Below, piece after piece: positions 1-8,033 of a DNA stretch of 64,000 bases. A program made the translations under genes and the position numbers. The notes under the pieces are model-generated. The model had not been told where the DNA came from. It made no database searches and saw nothing but the letters and a program-made list of their open reading frames with translations. Every line of letters starts with the position of its first letter. The first letter of the stretch is position 1. Source of the DNA: Ulvibacterium marinum (lineage in GTDB: Bacteria; Bacteroidota; Bacteroidia; Flavobacteriales; Flavobacteriaceae); contig NZ_RBCJ01000001.1 of the NCBI RefSeq assembly GCF_003626755.1, positions 1,550,001 to 1,614,000 on the forward strand, in the 5' to 3' direction.

Positions 1-180
1 GACGATGACGAGGCAATGTTGGAAGAAGCCATAAAAGGTGACAAGGCCGCAGTTGAGGAGTACGAAGAAATTTTAGACGATATAGATTTACCGCCGGCGG
101 CGGCTGAAGTCATACGCCAGCAAATGAACTGGATTAATAATGATCTATCGGAAATCAAGACTATGGAGGAAGTTCGCTAA
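1..180 (+). CDS. Ferritin-like DUF2383/PA2169-family protein, C-terminal part
   Basis: The gene enters from the left edge in frame 1 and ends with TAA, leaving 59 residues. The fragment is acidic and helical, with a run of Glu/Asp, an IDLPP turn and an amphipathic final helix. This matches the last helices of DUF2383 four-helix-bundle proteins. The next gene is a related DUF2383 protein, which supports the call. The start lies outside the window, so domain completeness cannot be judged. The family function is unclear; these proteins are usually found in stress-type loci. Confidence 0.6.
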   Translation, partial: DDDEAMLEEAIKGDKAAVEEYEEILDDIDLPPAAAEVIRQQMNWINNDLSEIKTMEEVR

Positions 181-207
181 AACACTCCATTTGTCTCTAT
201 TCACTCT

Positions 208-231
208 GAAACCCTCTTAAAGGAGGGTTTC
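208..231 (+). terminator. Hairpin between the two DUF2383 genes
   Basis: A 9-bp perfect stem, GAAACCCTC paired with GAGGGTTTC around a 6-nt loop, lies 27 nt after the stop of the first gene. There is no long T-run after it. It may be a weak terminator, a processing hairpin or an attenuator for the downstream gene, whose ATG is 28 nt further on. Confidence 0.5.
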
Positions 232-259
232 AATTCTAATAAACTTAAAATTACATATC

Positions 260-691
260 ATGAGTTACTCGCAAGCTGCAGATTTAATGAACAGACTTTT
301 AGGTGGCAACTATCACGCCCAACATGTCTATTCGGAAGGTATCAAGAAATCGGAACTACCAGCTCTTAAAGAATTCTTCATGGCACAGGCGGCGCAGAAA
401 AGTCGGTTTATCAATGTACTGACCGATGATATAGTGCGACTGAACCAGACCCCGAAGTCAAAATCCGGTATTATTGAAGCAACGAGTAATGCGTGGAGTG
501 AGCTAATGCTTTTTTTCAAGGGAAATTCCGAGGAGGCGATTTTGGCTGAATGTAAGAAAGCGGAGCAGAACCTGCTCAGAGAATATAATGATGTCCTAAA
601 GTACACCTCGATTATAGATAGCACTAGAACGCTATTGGTAACCCAACGAGACGAACTTAATGAAACAATCAAAAGTGCGTTTGTTGAATAA
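260..691 (+). CDS. DUF2383/PA2169-family ferritin-like protein
   Basis: The product is a 143-residue, mostly helical protein without signal peptide or membrane segment. Its length and pattern (an early AADLMNRLL helix, a LKEFF helix, a central Trp-containing helix, and a final helix rich in Arg, Asp and Glu) fit the four-helix bundle of DUF2383 (PA2169 family, ferritin-like clan). The metal-binding Glu/His set of true ferritins is not evident. It follows a second member of the family, so the two are tandem paralogues or partners. A role in stress physiology is an inference from the family's usual neighbourhoods. Confidence 0.7.
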   Translation: MSYSQAADLMNRLLGGNYHAQHVYSEGIKKSELPALKEFFMAQAAQKSRFINVLTDDIVRLNQTPKSKSGIIEATSNAWSELMLFFKGNSEEAILAECKKAEQNLLREYNDVLKYTSIIDSTRTLLVTQRDELNETIKSAFVE

Positions 692-718
692 TCTGAATCT
701 GTAGTCAAGTTTTTTAGC

Positions 719-1209
719 ATGAGAAAATTCGATTATTCCTTGGACTATAAAAATTTAGACCTCAGAGCGAATCCGGAACATTATGCTATTGGAAAAGGCG
801 AGCAAGGTGTACTTACCGTTGAACCCTATAAGTCGGAAATCTTGCCATTTTGGAGGTTCAAGAACCCACAACTAGCCACCGAGTCTTCAGAAAAAATTTA
901 TAACATGTTCTTGGACTATATTGAACAAGGGGATTTCGTAGGCGCCGATATGGCACGGAAGTTTCTGCAAATGGTTTTACGCGTGCCCGCCGCTACGCAA
1001 ACTATAAGGGCGGCAAGAAATATATCGGTCCGGTACCCGATCATAAAAAGGGAATAAGTGGATCACACGGCCGTTCTCAGAAAGAGCGCGGAGATGAAGA
1101 CCCCATAAAGGCCGAGGCGGCGAAGATTTTTAAGGCCAAATGGGACGAGGCAAAAAGTTATGCCCCTTATCTCGAGTTAAAAGTGGATTTTCTGAAAGAA
1201 TTCGGATGA
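719..1209 (+). pseudogene. DUF4385 family gene with a -1 frameshift
   Basis: The first 84 or so codons (MRKFDYSLDYKNLDLR... to ...DMARKFLQM) match the N-terminal half of DUF4385 proteins. After the Met codon near 970-972 the original frame drifts to a stop at 1057. Reading one base back restores a sensible C-terminal half (TRARRYANYKGGKKYIGP..., ending VDFLKEFG) with TGA at 1207-1209. One missing base, probably a G of ATGGGTTTT, explains both halves. The joined product would be about 163 residues, a plausible length for the family. It is either a genuine loss-of-function mutation or a base-calling error. Confidence 0.75.
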
Positions 1210-1296
1210 CAACTCATGGAATTGAATCTGGCGTAATACACAAAATGCCGCTTTCCGCAAAAATCGTAGCTTAGTCTAGTTACAAAATTCTACTCA

Positions 1297-1893
1297 ATGG
1301 CTACAGCACCTACGTTAATTTGTATTCCGGATATAAGCGGATTCACCGAATTTATGAGCAAGGTCGATTTCAAGCTTGGTTCAAAGGTGATCCCTTCCTT
1401 GCTCAACAATATCATATACTCTAACGATATCGGTTTAAAGGTATCGGAAATCGAAGGGGATGCCGTTCTGTTTTATCGGCAGGGTAACTTGCCTACATTA
1501 AAGGAGCTGATAGTACAATGTAAGCCTTTCTACAGTGATTTCTATTCGCATTTGGAAAGCTTGAAATCGAAGTACGCCAGTAATAATCACTCGAATTCTA
1601 TTCCTGCAATTTTGGGACTTAAGATTATCTTGCATTTTGGGAGAGAGGTCGCACCTGTCGCTATAGGTAAACACATCAAATTAATGGGAGAAGATGTCAT
1701 AGTCGCCCACCGATTACTCAAAAATGCGGTTCCCATCGCTGAATACATCCTGATTTCAGAAGAATTACTCGCGCAATATACCTGCGTTATAGATAATGAG
1801 GTAGAATGGGCCGAAATATCGACTTGTTCTATAGAGGATGAGCATATCGGGAAGGTTTCTTTTAATTATATACCCCTAAAACCATTGTTATGA
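1297..1893 (+). CDS. DUF2652 domain protein (nucleotide-cyclase-like fold)
   Basis: The product is 198 residues and resembles DUF2652 proteins, which share the class III adenylate-cyclase-type fold. The N-terminal CIPDISGFTEF stretch corresponds to the beta1 DISGFT metal-site segment of cyclases. The central EGDAVLFY corresponds to the second metal-binding loop, and LKIILHFG and VIVAHRLLK follow the cyclase order. Whether it makes a cyclic nucleotide is not shown. The stop overlaps the start of the next gene by 4 nt, so the two are probably translationally coupled. Confidence 0.75.
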   Translation: MATAPTLICIPDISGFTEFMSKVDFKLGSKVIPSLLNNIIYSNDIGLKVSEIEGDAVLFYRQGNLPTLKELIVQCKPFYSDFYSHLESLKSKYASNNHSNSIPAILGLKIILHFGREVAPVAIGKHIKLMGEDVIVAHRLLKNAVPIAEYILISEELLAQYTCVIDNEVEWAEISTCSIEDEHIGKVSFNYIPLKPLL

Positions 1894-2435
1894 ATTTATC
1901 AAGATACACTAAACGGGCCATTTTAGGCGGAGTTATCGCATTGGCAGTAATTGGACTTAGTACCTTTATGCTAGGAAAACTTAGTGGATATGAGGCCAAA
2001 GAACTGATCAAATCCAGTATCGATGGCCTTAATACACTATGCAATACAATAGCCCTCGCATCCGCTACGATCCTCGCATTAATGCTAACTTTGCTTGGGG
2101 TAAGTTCGAATACTTCCTCTAGTTTGAAGGACGACCATTACAAACATATACTGCAGCTGGCCAAACTCGATACGGTCATTTTCGTCGCGTCCATCCTTTT
2201 CTTCCTTATATTCAACCTGCCGGTCACGGAAAGTGAAAACATTCCTGCCAACTGGTTCAGTACAATATACTATATTACCCTTGGTATAAGTACAATTCTG
2301 AGTTCTGCGCTGGTAGTCGTCGTACTGATGTTATACAATACAATAGCCAATATTATCAAAATAGTGGGATTGGGTATCAAGGACCATCCCTTGGCCATGC
2401 AAGTGCAAGAGGAAGGCGAAGATGATACCGATTGA
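1890..2435 (+). CDS. Hypothetical four-TM membrane protein coupled to DUF2652 gene
   Basis: The product has 181 residues and four predicted membrane segments, at about 10-28, 50-68, 93-110 and 127-150. The tail is short and acidic. The ATG overlaps the stop of the DUF2652 gene (ATGA-type overlap), so the protein is likely the membrane partner of that cytosolic domain. I do not recognise a named family. Confidence 0.7.
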   Translation: MNLSRYTKRAILGGVIALAVIGLSTFMLGKLSGYEAKELIKSSIDGLNTLCNTIALASATILALMLTLLGVSSNTSSSLKDDHYKHILQLAKLDTVIFVASILFFLIFNLPVTESENIPANWFSTIYYITLGISTILSSALVVVVLMLYNTIANIIKIVGLGIKDHPLAMQVQEEGEDDTD

Positions 2436-2616
2436 TATCACGTGAGGACCTCATGCAATTATTTGAATATCAATAGCCTTTAACATCACACAAAGATTTT
2501 TCTCATTAAGGTACACATAATAGAATTTTTTTAACGTCAATATACGTAGCGATTGCGATACTCCTATGACAGTACACGAACTATCTTTATTGTTCTAATA
2601 TCAAAATTTTTATTAA

Positions 2617-4440
2617 ATGGCACAAGAACAAAATAAGGAAATCAAGGATATGGATATGACTATCCAAAAATCTGCAGGTATGGGGGCGACACTTGAGAAA
2701 GGTCGAACCACTTTTCGAGTATGGGCACCCAATGCCGACAAAATCTGCGTGACAGGGGATTTTAATGATTGGGACGATTCAGTCCTAGTTCTTGAATTTG
2801 AGGAGAACGGATATTGGGCGGGTATCAGCAACAAGCCGAAGGAGGGCGACGAGTATAAGTATGTGATTTATAACGGGGACGAAAGACTAGAGCGCAATGA
2901 CCCATATGCCTTTGAGGTTACCAATAGTAATGGAAATTCTATAATACGGTCCTTGAATTTCGACTGGGGGGATGATGATTTCCGTATGGCCAATTGGAAC
3001 GAGCTCGTAATCTACGAGCTGCATGTGGGAACCTTCAACCGACCTGATCCAGATAGTATAGGAACCTTCGATGACGTCGTGGCCAAATTGCCCTATTTAC
3101 AAGATCTTGGTGTCAACTGTATCGAACTTTTGCCCGTTGCGGAATTTGCCGGTGGGATATCATGGGGCTATAACCCAGCACATCCGTTCGCCATTGAACA
3201 GGACTACGGCGGCCCAGATGCTTTCGCCCGTTTGGTTCGAAAAGCCCATGAACATGGTGTAGGCGTTATCATGGATGTAGTGTACAATCATTTAGGACCA
3301 TCGGATGTCGATCTCTGGCGTTTCGACGGCTGGGGTGAGGAAAAAAAAGGAGGCATATATTTTTATAATGATCATCGAAGTGAAACCCCGTGGGGAGACA
3401 CTCGGCCTGACTATGGAAGACCGGAAGTTCGACAATATTTAAGAGACAATGCGCTGATGTGGATCGAGAAATATCGTTGCGACGGGCTACGAATGGATGC
3501 AACCTCCTATATCCGGTTCGAGGGCGGTGGTCTTGGGTACGATACCGAAATCGAAGAGGGAAATATCTTGATGCGCGATATTAACGCCGAAATAATAGAG
3601 AAGTACCCCCATGTTCTTACTATCGCCGAAGACCTCAAGGGTCATAACATCGTCACTGATCCTATTGACGACAATGGTCTAGGTTACGGCAGCCAATGGG
3701 ACATGAATTATGTACATCCGATTCGCGAAGTTCTAATTGATACCCATGATGACAGTAGAGATCTGCAGAAAGTTGTTGACGCACTCGAATTTAAGTACAG
3801 CAACGATGTTTTCCGGAGGGTTATCTATACCGAGTCGCATGACGAGGTGGCCAATGGTCAAGCAAGGGTGCCTGAGGAGGTACAGCCAGGGGGTGCGGAG
3901 AGTGCCTTCGCGAAAAAACGCGCAATACTAGGAATCGTCCTTACCCTTACCGCACCTGGAATACCAATGCTTTTTCAAGGGCAGGAATTCATAGAGGACG
4001 AGTACTTTCAGGATACTGAGGGATTGGACTGGGAGAAGCACGACAGGCACAAGGGAATTAAAGAACTAGTTAAGGACGTAATCGCGCTTAGGACCGGTAT
4101 GAGCGAAGGTACCTTTGGTCTGCGGGGACAATTATTGCGGATAGGTCATTTTAACAACGATACAAAAATACTTTCTTTTACCAGAGCGGATAGGGAAAGC
4201 AAGGAGCCGGTATTGATGGTCTTCAATTTTAGTAATACCGATTTTACCGATTATAAAATTGGAATCGATGATGGACATGACTGGAGGTTACGTTTTAATA
4301 GTAGCTGGAAAGGTTATGACGATGATTTTTCCGATATCGAAGTTTCGGGTATGGACAAGCTCGAAGATAGTACGGATGGTAAAAAATGGTCAGGTTCCTT
4401 GGATATTCCCAGTTATAGTTGCCAAATTTATTCACTTTAG
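2617..4440 (+). CDS. CBM48-GH13 alpha-glucan-active enzyme (branching/trehalohydrolase-like)
   Basis: The protein has 607 residues and no signal peptide. Residues about 30-110 form a CBM48-type N-domain (TFRVWAPNADKICVTGDFNDW). Residues about 130-500 form the GH13 barrel, with region I DVVYNH (220-225), nucleophile Asp294 in GLRMDAT, acid/base Glu338 in TIAEDL and His408-Asp409 in TESHDE. A C-terminal beta domain closes it. The GYNPAHPFAIEQDYGGP stretch and overall order resemble malto-oligosyltrehalose trehalohydrolases and 1,4-alpha-glucan branching enzymes. Without treY/treS or glgA neighbours the exact reaction is open. It is a stand-alone gene ending at a strong terminator. Confidence 0.85.
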   Translation: MAQEQNKEIKDMDMTIQKSAGMGATLEKGRTTFRVWAPNADKICVTGDFNDWDDSVLVLEFEENGYWAGISNKPKEGDEYKYVIYNGDERLERNDPYAFEVTNSNGNSIIRSLNFDWGDDDFRMANWNELVIYELHVGTFNRPDPDSIGTFDDVVAKLPYLQDLGVNCIELLPVAEFAGGISWGYNPAHPFAIEQDYGGPDAFARLVRKAHEHGVGVIMDVVYNHLGPSDVDLWRFDGWGEEKKGGIYFYNDHRSETPWGDTRPDYGRPEVRQYLRDNALMWIEKYRCDGLRMDATSYIRFEGGGLGYDTEIEEGNILMRDINAEIIEKYPHVLTIAEDLKGHNIVTDPIDDNGLGYGSQWDMNYVHPIREVLIDTHDDSRDLQKVVDALEFKYSNDVFRRVIYTESHDEVANGQARVPEEVQPGGAESAFAKKRAILGIVLTLTAPGIPMLFQGQEFIEDEYFQDTEGLDWEKHDRHKGIKELVKDVIALRTGMSEGTFGLRGQLLRIGHFNNDTKILSFTRADRESKEPVLMVFNFSNTDFTDYKIGIDDGHDWRLRFNSSWKGYDDDFSDIEVSGMDKLEDSTDGKKWSGSLDIPSYSCQIYSL

Positions 4441-4455
4441 TACTTATTTAAATAT

Positions 4456-4481
4456 AAAAGCACGGTCACCCGTGCTTTTTT
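4456..4481 (+). terminator. Rho-independent terminator of the GH13 gene
   Basis: A 10-bp perfect stem (AAAAGCACGG / CCGTGCTTTT) with a TCAC loop and a T-tract lies 16 nt past the GH13 stop. The run of A before it also makes it usable for the convergent minus-strand gene ending at 4498. Confidence 0.9.
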
Positions 4482-4497
4482 GTTCATAGATTCTACC

Positions 4498-5049
4498 CTA
4501 TTTTTGTGGAAATATATCAAACTCTGCAGGCCGATTTCGTAAAAGCTCTTGTTCGAGTATCCTACTATGCACATTGGCCAACTCAGAAACTTCCTCAGGT
4601 AGTCCTTTTACATTCAACAAGTACCTGTATTCATTAATAGATTTAAGATCAGCTTCATAAAGGAGCTTCTTCGCTGTCTCAAAACAGTTAACATTTAAAA
4701 GTTCCTCCTTCGAAAGCCAATACACCGCGACCGGTCTCTGTACAATCGAAATATCACATGGATAACTTCTTACCTTATTAACCACGATACTAAGTTCTTT
4801 AGCAAATTGCTCTCTTCTTGAGATTTTCTCGTTTAGAAAAACATGGATTTGGTTTCCTTGCTCTATCCTCCCGAGAAAAATACGAAGGCAAGAATAATAG
4901 TGCTTGGATTTTTCCTGTAGGTTGTACAGACGACGATAGATATTCGGTATGTTCATTATATTTTCCATAGTTAACTGAAATTCGCATTTATCATAGTCAA
5001 CTATTATCTCGTTATGATAATAGTTTAACTCAAATGATATTTTATTCAT
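4498..5049 (-). CDS. Hypothetical protein, convergent to GH13 gene
   Basis: The ATG at 5049 gives 183 residues. The frame is open further upstream to a TTG at 5139, but that start would add a poorly coding-like segment, so the ATG is preferred. The protein is soluble and charged, with FELNYYHNEIIVDYDKCEF near the start and repeated Leu/Glu-rich helices towards the end (KLLYEADLKSINEYRYLL). No family is recognised. It stands alone, in a region of lower GC than its neighbours. Confidence 0.5.
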   Translation of the reverse strand: MNKISFELNYYHNEIIVDYDKCEFQLTMENIMNIPNIYRRLYNLQEKSKHYYSCLRIFLGRIEQGNQIHVFLNEKISRREQFAKELSIVVNKVRSYPCDISIVQRPVAVYWLSKEELLNVNCFETAKKLLYEADLKSINEYRYLLNVKGLPEEVSELANVHSRILEQELLRNRPAEFDIFPQK

Positions 5050-5249
5050 CTTTCTTATGGAGCGATTAGTCAAGTTCAAACCTCCCACTAAGTCGTATGT
5101 TCCAATTACTATTGTCAATTTCAGGTAGGCCCGGTCCAAAAATTTAAATCTTTACCTACGCTATATTTTTTGTGTCAACTATTTAACTTTTAACGCTAAT
5201 AACTTCTTAGTTGTATGCGTAATATGCCGTATTATATTAACACATCCTT

Positions 5250-6257
5250 ATGAAAAGATTCTCAGAAAATATTTTGGACTCCATAGGTTCGACGCCATTG
5301 GTCTCATTGGATAGATTGTTCGGTAGTAATCGAAACGTCTATGCCAAAATGGAGGGTGCAAATCCCGCTGGTAGCATGAAGGATAGAACTTCTAAAAATA
5401 TCATCGAATCACTTTTGCTTTGTGGAAAAATTTCAAGAGGTTCGACCATCGTAGAATCGAGTTCTGGTAATATGGCTGTGGGCCTGGCTCAGGTCTGCAA
5501 GTTCTATGGGCTCGAACTTATCATTGTTGTTGATCTCAAGCTGAATCCCCATGTCAGGAAAATGTTGCAGGCCTATGGTGCGACCATAGATACCGTCACC
5601 ATGCCATTGAAGGTGGGCGGTTTTTTGGCCGCAAGGTTGCAACGGGTAAGTGAACTTTTGGATATCGTGCCGAACAGTTGCTGGTCGAATCAATATGGGA
5701 ACAATCAGAACCCTATGGCGTACACTACCCTCATGGACGAGTTGACCCAGGCCTTGCCGGTCATCGATTATCTTTTTGTCGCTACAAGTACTTGTGGAAG
5801 TATTATGGGATGTGCCGATTATATCGCTGACCGGGGGATGTCCACTAAAACCGTGGCCGTCGATGCGGTGGGGAGTGTTCTTTTTGGTGGTCATAGTGCA
5901 CCACGTTCGATTCCCGGGCATGGTGCAAGCATAGCTTCCCAATTTTTGGACAGGAAGAAAATTCATGATGTTGTTACCGTAGACGACCACGATTGTGTTA
6001 AGGGCTGCAACATGCTCCTAGAGCGCGAGGCCATTCTTGGCGGCGGCTCTATGGGAGCCCTTGTTTCGGCATTCGGAAAAATCGAATCGCACATCCCCGA
6101 GAACTCGATATCCGTCCTGCTGTTTGCCGATCGAGGGGAGCGTTATCTGGACACCATCTTTAATCCAGCATGGGTGGCTGATCATATCGACCGCGATAGT
6201 CATACTCGAAAAGGCGCAAATAAAGAGATTAATAACGCTATTTTGCTTGATTCATAG
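5250..6257 (+). CDS. SbnA/cysteine-synthase-like PLP-dependent enzyme
   Basis: The 335-residue protein is a fold-type II PLP enzyme of the cysteine synthase family. Lys44 in GSMKDR is the expected Schiff-base lysine, SSGN (71-74) is the substrate-carboxylate loop and GGGSMGAL the phosphate-binding turn. The SSGNM loop, instead of the TSGNT of CysK, and the SIGSTPLVSLDRLF start resemble SbnA, which joins O-phosphoserine and glutamate on the way to 2,3-diaminopropionate. It is the first gene of a three-gene operon; the next ATG begins 2 nt after its stop. A substrate other than O-phosphoserine is possible. Confidence 0.8.
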   Translation: MKRFSENILDSIGSTPLVSLDRLFGSNRNVYAKMEGANPAGSMKDRTSKNIIESLLLCGKISRGSTIVESSSGNMAVGLAQVCKFYGLELIIVVDLKLNPHVRKMLQAYGATIDTVTMPLKVGGFLAARLQRVSELLDIVPNSCWSNQYGNNQNPMAYTTLMDELTQALPVIDYLFVATSTCGSIMGCADYIADRGMSTKTVAVDAVGSVLFGGHSAPRSIPGHGASIASQFLDRKKIHDVVTVDDHDCVKGCNMLLEREAILGGGSMGALVSAFGKIESHIPENSISVLLFADRGERYLDTIFNPAWVADHIDRDSHTRKGANKEINNAILLDS

Positions 6258-6259
6258 TT

Positions 6260-8032
6260 ATGTGCCATAAGATCGCCATCATCGGTATGGGACCGAAAGG
6301 CCTATATGCTCTTGAGAGACTCGTCAATGAACTGGAAATTTATGGTGCCCCGGTCGATTTGGAGATCCTTCTTTTTGAATCTTCCGGTAATTTCGGAAGT
6401 GGTAAGATATACGACCCCGGGCAGCCCGCATATTTGTTGATGAACTATCCAAATCGCAATATCGATATATGGCGATTAAGGAGTAGTAAATCCGAGAACG
6501 ATAAACCATCGCTTACCAGATTCCTAACAACAGGGAAAATTAATGACGATGAAGGTTTAGGGGACCGGTTCTCCTCCAGAGCGACTGTAGGACGTTATCT
6601 TAGTTCTTCATTCAATGAACTACGGAAAATAGCGGAGAATTATGCATCCGTATCGATGATTAAAGGTCCGGTAAATGAAATAGAACCTAGTGATGATGGC
6701 GTGTTAATAATTTACAGGCAGCACGACGTCTTGAAAGAAGTTATATGCGATCAAGTAATGGTCACAACGGGACATGATAGCTGGAAAGGCGACCTGCAAG
6801 AATATCAAGTTTCATTTACCGACCGTAAGTGCGATATTCCCTTCATCTATCCTTTGCCCAAGAAATTCCGAGACATAACATCCTATGAAACCGTTGGAAT
6901 AAAAGGTCTTGGCCTGACCTTCATCGATGCGGTCCTTGCCTTGACCGAAGGTAGGGATGGAATCTTTAGAAAAAACAGAACTGGTACCATGTTCTATGAG
7001 CCGTCGAGCCTTGAACCTAAAAAATTGACCGTTTTTTCGCGTTCGGGTATGCCCATGGTACCAAGGGCCGCTTCGGAGGGCAAGGAGACCTATACGCCGA
7101 CATTTTTTACGTATGATAATATATTTCAATATGTTGTTATTGGGGGTCGACCTGATTTTCAGTCCGATATACTCCCTTTATTAGAGAAAGAAACGGAATT
7201 GCGCTACTATCGTATTCTATCGGGCAATGATCCTAGCATATCGCTCGATGGACGAAGCATTATGCACTTCGATACCAGTATTGATAGGTTCCACCAGCTG
7301 CGGCCAGATATCCCACGGTTCAAGTTCGAACAGTTGTTCAGGCCCGTTGCTACCGATCGTCCAGAAATCGACCTGGACGCTTTAGCATACTATAGCTATG
7401 TTATTGGAGAGGCGAAAAAAGGTTCAGAATCAAGCCCGTTTATGGCGGCCGCCCTGACATGGGGATATTGTAGCGAAGTTTTCAATAGTGTCTATAGTTT
7501 TGGCGGACTTACTGCCGAGTCGCAAAGGCTATTCGATACGGAGTACCGCTCAAAGCTTAATCGGATATCCTACGGTCCCCCTTTGGTCAATGCCGAAAAA
7601 GTACTTACATTGATGGAACATGGAATTCTGGATACCATTCCCGATCAAAATTGCCGAACTCATAGGTTGGCCGATGGATGGAGCATTGAGAGCGAATCTG
7701 GCAGTAAATTTATCGTCGATACGCTTATCGATGCCCGTATCCCGGTCAATACCACGATCGCGGACTGGTCGCCCTTGATAAAGGCCATGCAAAATAATGG
7801 TATAGCACGTGAATTCATTAATAGCGGTATCGATAGTTACAGAACGGCATGTCCCGAAATCGATAGGTGTGGCCGGCCAGTGGATATTAAGGGCACTGTT
7901 AGCGGACAAGTCACATTTTATGGCACCTTGACCGAAGGGATGACCTATGATAACGACACACTCTCTAGAGTACGGAATAATTTCGCATCGGATTGGTCCG
8001 TGCGATGTATGGAAGAAATCTTAAAAAAATAG
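6260..8032 (+). CDS. FAD/NAD(P)-binding protein of PF13454 type
   Basis: This large 590-residue protein opens with a Rossmann dinucleotide motif (IAIIGMGPKGLYALERL), followed by an acidic ribose-binding end of strand 2 (ILLFESSGNFGSGKIYD). This fits the FAD-NAD(P)-binding domain of PF13454. A second strand-turn segment (SYETVGIKGLGLTFIDAVLAL) lies near residue 215. No membrane segment or signal peptide is present. It is sandwiched by 2-nt and 1-nt gaps between two PLP enzymes, so it very probably acts on their intermediate as an oxidoreductase or monooxygenase. It could take the place of SbnB, the dehydrogenase that follows SbnA in known diaminopropionate pathways; that is inference. Confidence 0.75.
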   Translation: MCHKIAIIGMGPKGLYALERLVNELEIYGAPVDLEILLFESSGNFGSGKIYDPGQPAYLLMNYPNRNIDIWRLRSSKSENDKPSLTRFLTTGKINDDEGLGDRFSSRATVGRYLSSSFNELRKIAENYASVSMIKGPVNEIEPSDDGVLIIYRQHDVLKEVICDQVMVTTGHDSWKGDLQEYQVSFTDRKCDIPFIYPLPKKFRDITSYETVGIKGLGLTFIDAVLALTEGRDGIFRKNRTGTMFYEPSSLEPKKLTVFSRSGMPMVPRAASEGKETYTPTFFTYDNIFQYVVIGGRPDFQSDILPLLEKETELRYYRILSGNDPSISLDGRSIMHFDTSIDRFHQLRPDIPRFKFEQLFRPVATDRPEIDLDALAYYSYVIGEAKKGSESSPFMAAALTWGYCSEVFNSVYSFGGLTAESQRLFDTEYRSKLNRISYGPPLVNAEKVLTLMEHGILDTIPDQNCRTHRLADGWSIESESGSKFIVDTLIDARIPVNTTIADWSPLIKAMQNNGIAREFINSGIDSYRTACPEIDRCGRPVDIKGTVSGQVTFYGTLTEGMTYDNDTLSRVRNNFASDWSVRCMEEILKK

Positions 8033-8033
8033 T

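Noticed and set aside
5050-5139. Extension of the 4498-5049 gene to a TTG start at 5139
   Set aside because: The extra 30 codons look less protein-like and need a rare start codon; the ATG at 5049 is adequate.
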